The notes under the pieces: model-generated
What the model saw: the letters and a program-made list of their open reading frames with translations, nothing else
Told to the model about the DNA's origin: nothing
The model's database searches: none
Part shown: piece after piece, positions 5,270 to 8,567 of the stretch
Position numbering within the stretch: the stretch's first letter is position 1
Layout of the letters: each line of letters begins with the position of its first letter
Translations under genes and position numbers: made by a program
From: an uncultured Streptococcus sp.
GTDB taxonomy: Bacteria; Bacillota; Bacilli; Lactobacillales; Streptococcaceae
Direction: 5' to 3'
NCBI GenBank assembly: GCA_905373305.1
Contig: CAJPSM010000055.1
Coordinates: 1 to 8,567, forward strand
DNA length: 8,567 bases

Positions 5270-6841
5270 ATGGCAAGTAAAGAAAATGCAGAACGTAAGG
5301 AGCTGCATCGTAAAATTTGGGCGATTGCTGATGATGTGCGTGGGGCTGTAGACGGTTGGGATTTTAAACAATATATCCTAGGAATTCTGTTCTATCGTTT
5401 TATTTCAGAGCACATGGCAGACTATTTTGACCGTGCGGAGCATGAGGCTGGTGATTTAGAATTCCGTTATGCTGACTTAAGTGACCAAGAAGCTGAGCAA
5501 GATTTTAAACCAGGTACAGTTGAGGATAAGGGTTTCTTTATTCTTCCTAGCCAACTGTTTGAAAATGTTGTCAAGGATGCTTCACAAAATGAAAATTTAA
5601 ACGAAGACTTGGCCAATATCTTTCAGGCTATTGAGAAGTCAGCGATTGGCTTCAAATCAGAGGACGATATCAAAGGCTTGTTTGATAACTTAGATACACG
5701 AAGTAACATCCTTGGTGGAAGTGTTCCAGAAAAAAATAAACGCCTATCTGATATCCTCAATGGTATCAATAGCATTAACTTTGGCAACTTTGAGGAAAAT
5801 GACATCGATGCCTTTGGGGATGCCTATGAGTTCTTGATTTCCAACTATGCTAGCAATGCAGGAAAAAGTGGTGGTGAATTTTTCACTCCTCAGACAGTAT
5901 CTAAACTGCTAGCTAGACTAGTCATGGTTGGTAAGGACAAGATTAACAAGGTCTATGACCCAACATGTGGGTCGGGTTCACTCTTGTTACAGATGAAAAA
6001 ACAATATGAAGAACATATCCTAGAGGATGGTTTCTTTGGTCAAGAAATCAACATGACCAACTATAACTTGGCTCGTATGAATATGTTCTTGCACAATATC
6101 AACTACAATAACTTTGACATTAAGCGAGGAGACACCCTTTTAAATCCTCAGCATTTAGAAGAAAAGCCATTTGATGCTATCGTTTCTAACCCTCCGTATT
6201 CTGTCAAATGGGTGGGAGATGGAGATCCAACTCTGATAAACGATGACCGTTTTGCGCCAGCAGGGAAACTAGCTCCCAAGTCAAAAGCTGACTTTGCCTT
6301 TATCATGCATAGTCTCAACCACCTGTCTAATAAAGGTCGAGCAGCTATTGTATGTTTCCCGGGCATATTCTATCGTGGCGGAGCTGAAAAGACCATTCGT
6401 CAGTATCTGGTAGATAACAACTTTGTTGAAGCAGTTATTGCCCTTCCAGATAATCTCTTCTTTGGAACTTCTATTGCGACCACGATCTTAGTTCTGGCTA
6501 AGAATAAACTAGAGAACAAAACCCTCTTTATCGATGCGAGTAAAGAATTTAAAAAAGAGACCAATAACAATATTTTGACAGATAGCAATATTGAGCACAT
6601 TGTTGAATTGTTCACCAATTATCAAAGTGTAGACTATAAAGCAGCTCTTGTTGATAATGAAGTGATTGGTTCAGAGCAGGATTACAACCTCTCTGTCTCA
6701 ACCTATGTCGAACAAGAAGATACACGTGAGAAGATTGATATTGATGAACTCAATAAAGAAATCGCTGAGACCGTTGCCAAGATTGACCACTTGCGTGCAG
6801 AGATAGATAAGATTGTAGAGGAATTGAGCCATGGCAAATGA
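5270..6841 (+). CDS. hsdM: Type I restriction-modification system, DNA methyltransferase subunit M
   Basis: A 523-residue N6-adenine methyltransferase subunit, close in length to HsdM of EcoR124I (about 520). An N-terminal helical HsdM_N domain (about 8-150) carries WDFKQYILGILFYRFISEHM. The catalytic domain follows with GEFFTP (202-207), S-adenosylmethionine motif I DPTCGSGSLLLQ (230-241) and catalytic motif IV NPPY (307-310). The C-terminus (about 485-520) is a charged helix likely to contact HsdS. With HsdS it forms the M2S methylase, and with HsdR the restriction complex. The start is supported by AAGGAAAG (5257-5264), and the gene has its own extended -10 promoter. It overlaps the downstream RhuM gene by 11 bases, implying translational coupling. 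All key catalytic residues are intact, so an active methylase is expected. GC is close to the chromosomal range seen elsewhere in the window, higher than that of the hsdS specificity domain. Confidence 0.95.
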   Translation: MASKENAERKELHRKIWAIADDVRGAVDGWDFKQYILGILFYRFISEHMADYFDRAEHEAGDLEFRYADLSDQEAEQDFKPGTVEDKGFFILPSQLFENVVKDASQNENLNEDLANIFQAIEKSAIGFKSEDDIKGLFDNLDTRSNILGGSVPEKNKRLSDILNGINSINFGNFEENDIDAFGDAYEFLISNYASNAGKSGGEFFTPQTVSKLLARLVMVGKDKINKVYDPTCGSGSLLLQMKKQYEEHILEDGFFGQEINMTNYNLARMNMFLHNINYNNFDIKRGDTLLNPQHLEEKPFDAIVSNPPYSVKWVGDGDPTLINDDRFAPAGKLAPKSKADFAFIMHSLNHLSNKGRAAIVCFPGIFYRGGAEKTIRQYLVDNNFVEAVIALPDNLFFGTSIATTILVLAKNKLENKTLFIDASKEFKKETNNNILTDSNIEHIVELFTNYQSVDYKAALVDNEVIGSEQDYNLSVSTYVEQEDTREKIDIDELNKEIAETVAKIDHLRAEIDKIVEELSHGK

Positions 6842-7835
6842 TGTGATTCTCTATAGAACTGATGACGGGGAGTCCACTATTGAACTCCACTTGGATAATG
6901 GAACGGTCTGGCTGACCCAACAAGAATTAGCTGAGCTTTTTCAGACTTCCAAGCAAAACATTAGTAAACATATCAAGGCCATCTTTGAAGATGGTGAATT
7001 GGATGAATCAGTGGTTGTCAACTATCAGTTGACAACCACTCGTCACGGTGCAATAGCAGGTAAAACTCAGTCAAAAAAAGTCGCCTACTATAATCTGGAT
7101 ATGATTTTGGCGATTGGCTATCGAGTGCGTTCCCCTCGTGGAATCCAGTTCAGACACTATGCTTCGACAGTCTTGAAAGAGTATCTGATCAAGGGATTTG
7201 CCATGGATGATGAGCGCTTGAAAAACTTGGGTGGAGGCTCTTACTTTAAGGAACTTCTTGAAAGAATTCGAGATATCCGCTCGAGTGAAAAAGTCTTTTA
7301 CCGTCAGGTTTTGGATCTTTTCGCGACATCTAGTAACTACAATGCAAATTCACCAGAGGCAAAGAAATTTTTTGCGACAGTGCAGAACAAGATGCATTAC
7401 GCCATTCACCACAATACTGCGAGCGAACTCATCTACAATCGTGTTGATAGTGAAAAGGAGTTTATGGGCTTGACCACTTTTAAAAGAGACCTCCCTACTC
7501 TATCTGAAGCAAAAGTTGCTAAGAACTATCTGACAGAAAAGGAACTCCGCGGACTTAATCAGCTTGTATCAGGATATCTAGACTTTGCGGAAAGACAGGC
7601 AGAACGTGAAGAAGTGATGACTATGGCGGACTGGGTGGCTCACGTAGATCGTATCCTTCAGGCTACTGGAGAAGATTTGCTAGATAACAGTGGTTCTATT
7701 TCTCGTGAACAGATGAAGCAGAAGGTAGATAAGGAATATAAGAACTACCAAGCCAAGACCCTCAGTCAAGTTGAAAAAGATTACCTCAAGGAAATCAAAA
7801 GCATTGAAAATCTAGCCAAGGAAGGAGGTAACTAA
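6831..7835 (+). CDS. rhuM: RhuM-family protein embedded in the hsdM-hsdS operon
   Basis: A 334-residue protein of the virulence RhuM family, named after a gene in Salmonella pathogenicity island 3; its molecular function is not established. The N-terminus holds a helix-turn-helix-like segment, VWLTQQELAELFQTSKQNI (26-44), followed by SKHIKAIFEDGEL (45-57), then the family hallmark YYNLDMILAIGYRVRSPRG (86-104) with FRHYAS (107-112). The C-terminal half contains HYAIHHNTASELIYNR and EFMGLTTFK, also typical. No membrane segment or signal peptide. Its ATG lies inside the end of hsdM (11-base overlap) with GAGGA eight bases upstream, and its TAA overlaps the hsdS ATG by one base, so all three genes should be made from one transcript in coupled fashion. 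RhuM genes are often found in type I RM loci. A regulatory, toxin-like or accessory role in the RM complex is inference. It contains a perfect 14-bp inverted repeat at codons 60-70. Confidence 0.85.
   Translation: MANDVILYRTDDGESTIELHLDNGTVWLTQQELAELFQTSKQNISKHIKAIFEDGELDESVVVNYQLTTTRHGAIAGKTQSKKVAYYNLDMILAIGYRVRSPRGIQFRHYASTVLKEYLIKGFAMDDERLKNLGGGSYFKELLERIRDIRSSEKVFYRQVLDLFATSSNYNANSPEAKKFFATVQNKMHYAIHHNTASELIYNRVDSEKEFMGLTTFKRDLPTLSEAKVAKNYLTEKELRGLNQLVSGYLDFAERQAEREEVMTMADWVAHVDRILQATGEDLLDNSGSISREQMKQKVDKEYKNYQAKTLSQVEKDYLKEIKSIENLAKEGGN
7010..7040. repeat. Perfect 14-bp inverted repeat inside rhuM
   Basis: AGTGGTTGTCAACT (7010-7023) and AGTTGACAACCACT (7027-7040) are exact reverse complements with a three-base spacer ATC. 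It falls in codons 60-70 of rhuM, just after the helix-turn-helix-like segment. No T run follows, so it is not a terminator. It could form an mRNA hairpin, a cruciform or a dimeric protein site. Confidence 0.85.
7822..7828 (+). promoter_or_regulatory. Ribosome binding site of hsdS, inside the rhuM end
   Basis: AAGGAGG is a near-perfect anti-16S match six bases before the hsdS ATG. It lies within the last rhuM codons, so hsdS should be translated strongly even though its start overlaps the rhuM stop. Confidence 0.8.
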
Positions 7836-8567
7836 TGAATATCCTAGAAGAAATCCAAAACTGTCCCGTTGAATGGAAAGAGTTGGGGGAAGCATGTGAT
7901 ACTGTAACTGATTTTACTGCGGCAGGCTCGTTTGCTTCAAATGCAAAAAACGTCAAATATATTAAAGAAACTTCTTTTGCTCAACTTGTCAGAACAACAG
8001 ATTTGAAAAGTGAATTTAAAGGAAATAATTTTGTTTATGTTGATGAACATGCTTTTAACTATTTATATAGGGTAAATCTAGATAAAGAAAGTTTGGTTAT
8101 GCCAAATGTTGGTAATTGTGGAGAGATATATTACATAAAACCTGAAAATTTACCATACGAAAATAATGTGTTAGGACCAAATGCGTTGTTGGTTAGAAGT
8201 TCTAAAGAAAATAATCGATACCTATTTCATCTCTTTCAATCTGGACAATTTCAGAATGAGTTGGCGAAAATAACTTCTAATACTGGGCAGACCAAATATA
8301 ATAAGACAAATTTGAAAAAAATTAGAATTCCCATACCTTCTCTAGAAATTCAAGAAAAGATCGTGCAGATACTTGACAAAATGACTGATTATGTTACAGA
8401 ATTAACCTCAGAATTAACCTCACGTAAAAAGCAATATTCTTTTTATCGAGATAAACTCTTATTATTTGAGGATGAGGTCTATCAGGTTGAGTGGAAGAAG
8501 TTGAACGAATGTCTTAAAAAAGGAAAAGGAACTAAAATTACAGCTAGTCAGATGAAATTACTTCACA
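7835..8567 (+). CDS. hsdS: Type I restriction-modification system, specificity subunit S (5' part, runs off window)
   Basis: The first 244 codons of HsdS are open to the window end; full subunits are about 380-420 residues. The start is fixed by AAGGAGG at 7822-7828, six bases before an ATG that overlaps the rhuM stop. Residues 1-160 form the first target recognition domain, beginning VEWKELGEAC and ending NLKKIRIPIPSLEIQEKIV, the classic end of an HsdS recognition domain. Residues about 170-212 are the central conserved spacer helix, with ELTS repeated at 189-192 and 193-196, then RKKQYSFYRDKLL. The second recognition domain begins at VEWKKLNECL (218-227) and is cut by the window. The protein sets the bipartite DNA sequence recognised by the M and R subunits. 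The first recognition domain is AT-rich (15 of 60 bases G+C at 7981-8040), as expected for a domain that is exchanged between strains. hsdR or further hsdS segments may lie to the right. Confidence 0.93.
   Translation, partial: MNILEEIQNCPVEWKELGEACDTVTDFTAAGSFASNAKNVKYIKETSFAQLVRTTDLKSEFKGNNFVYVDEHAFNYLYRVNLDKESLVMPNVGNCGEIYYIKPENLPYENNVLGPNALLVRSSKENNRYLFHLFQSGQFQNELAKITSNTGQTKYNKTNLKKIRIPIPSLEIQEKIVQILDKMTDYVTELTSELTSRKKQYSFYRDKLLLFEDEVYQVEWKKLNECLKKGKGTKITASQMKLLH
8399..8422 (+). repeat. 12-bp tandem repeat (two copies) in the HsdS spacer helix
   Basis: GAATTAACCTCA occurs twice in tandem (8399-8410, 8411-8422); the 12-base periodicity extends two bases upstream to 8397. Each unit encodes ELTS, matching in place and length the TAEL repeats of EcoR124I-type HsdS. 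There, copy number (two or three) sets the non-specific spacer length of the recognition site. Confidence 0.85.

Noticed and set aside
7010..7040. rhuM palindrome as an intragenic terminator
   Set aside because: The stem is strong but the following bases (CGTCACGGTG) contain no T run.
1..8567. CRISPR array, tRNA, rRNA or insertion sequence
   Set aside because: No regularly spaced repeats, no cloverleaf, no rRNA-like stretch and no transposase were seen on either strand.

Overview
The window looks like a Streptococcus chromosome, probably of the mitis/pneumoniae group. The evidence is a scrK-type fructokinase, promoters built on the streptococcal extended -10 motif (TNTGNTATAAT-like), strong AGGAGG-type ribosome binding sites and moderately low GC with AT-rich accessory genes. 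The genus is inferred from gene style, not from a database match.

Left part (1-1333), housekeeping. The 3' end of a ROK-family fructokinase gene (scrK) runs in from the left and ends at a clear hairpin terminator. A 322-bp convergent intergenic region (262-583) follows. It contains three terminator-like hairpins, one further perfect inverted repeat and a nested 60-nt fold, which is much more structure than two convergent genes need. A minus-strand gene for a TVP38/VTT-family membrane protein (584-1201) faces scrK. It shares a divergent promoter region with the next gene; each side has its own extended -10.

Middle part (1334-5220). An 877-residue SF2 DEAH-like helicase carries a two-helix membrane hairpin after its helicase core, so it is predicted to be membrane tethered. 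Fifty bases downstream, with no terminator between, is a very AT-rich AbiH-family abortive-infection gene that ends at a strong terminator. The two are probably co-transcribed and could form a two-gene anti-phage unit. The helicase has ordinary host-like composition and may instead be a resident gene beside which abiH was inserted. An 8-bp direct repeat flanks abiH.

Right part (5221-8567). A type I restriction-modification operon starts from its own extended -10 promoter: hsdM (type IC/EcoR124I-like), then a RhuM-family gene overlapping hsdM by 11 nt, then hsdS overlapping the RhuM stop by 1 nt and running off the window. hsdR is not in view. hsdS carries a 12-bp tandem repeat encoding ELTS-ELTS in the spacer helix, equivalent to the TAEL repeats that set recognition-site spacing in EcoR124I-type enzymes. 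The RhuM gene contains a perfect 14-bp inverted repeat with a 3-nt loop that protein coding does not obviously explain.

Overall this is a small defence island (helicase, AbiH, type I RM with embedded RhuM) next to a sugar-metabolism locus. The most interesting points are the membrane-tethered helicase beside AbiH, the RhuM gene translationally coupled between the M and S subunits, the rhuM palindrome, and the heavily structured scrK-downstream region.
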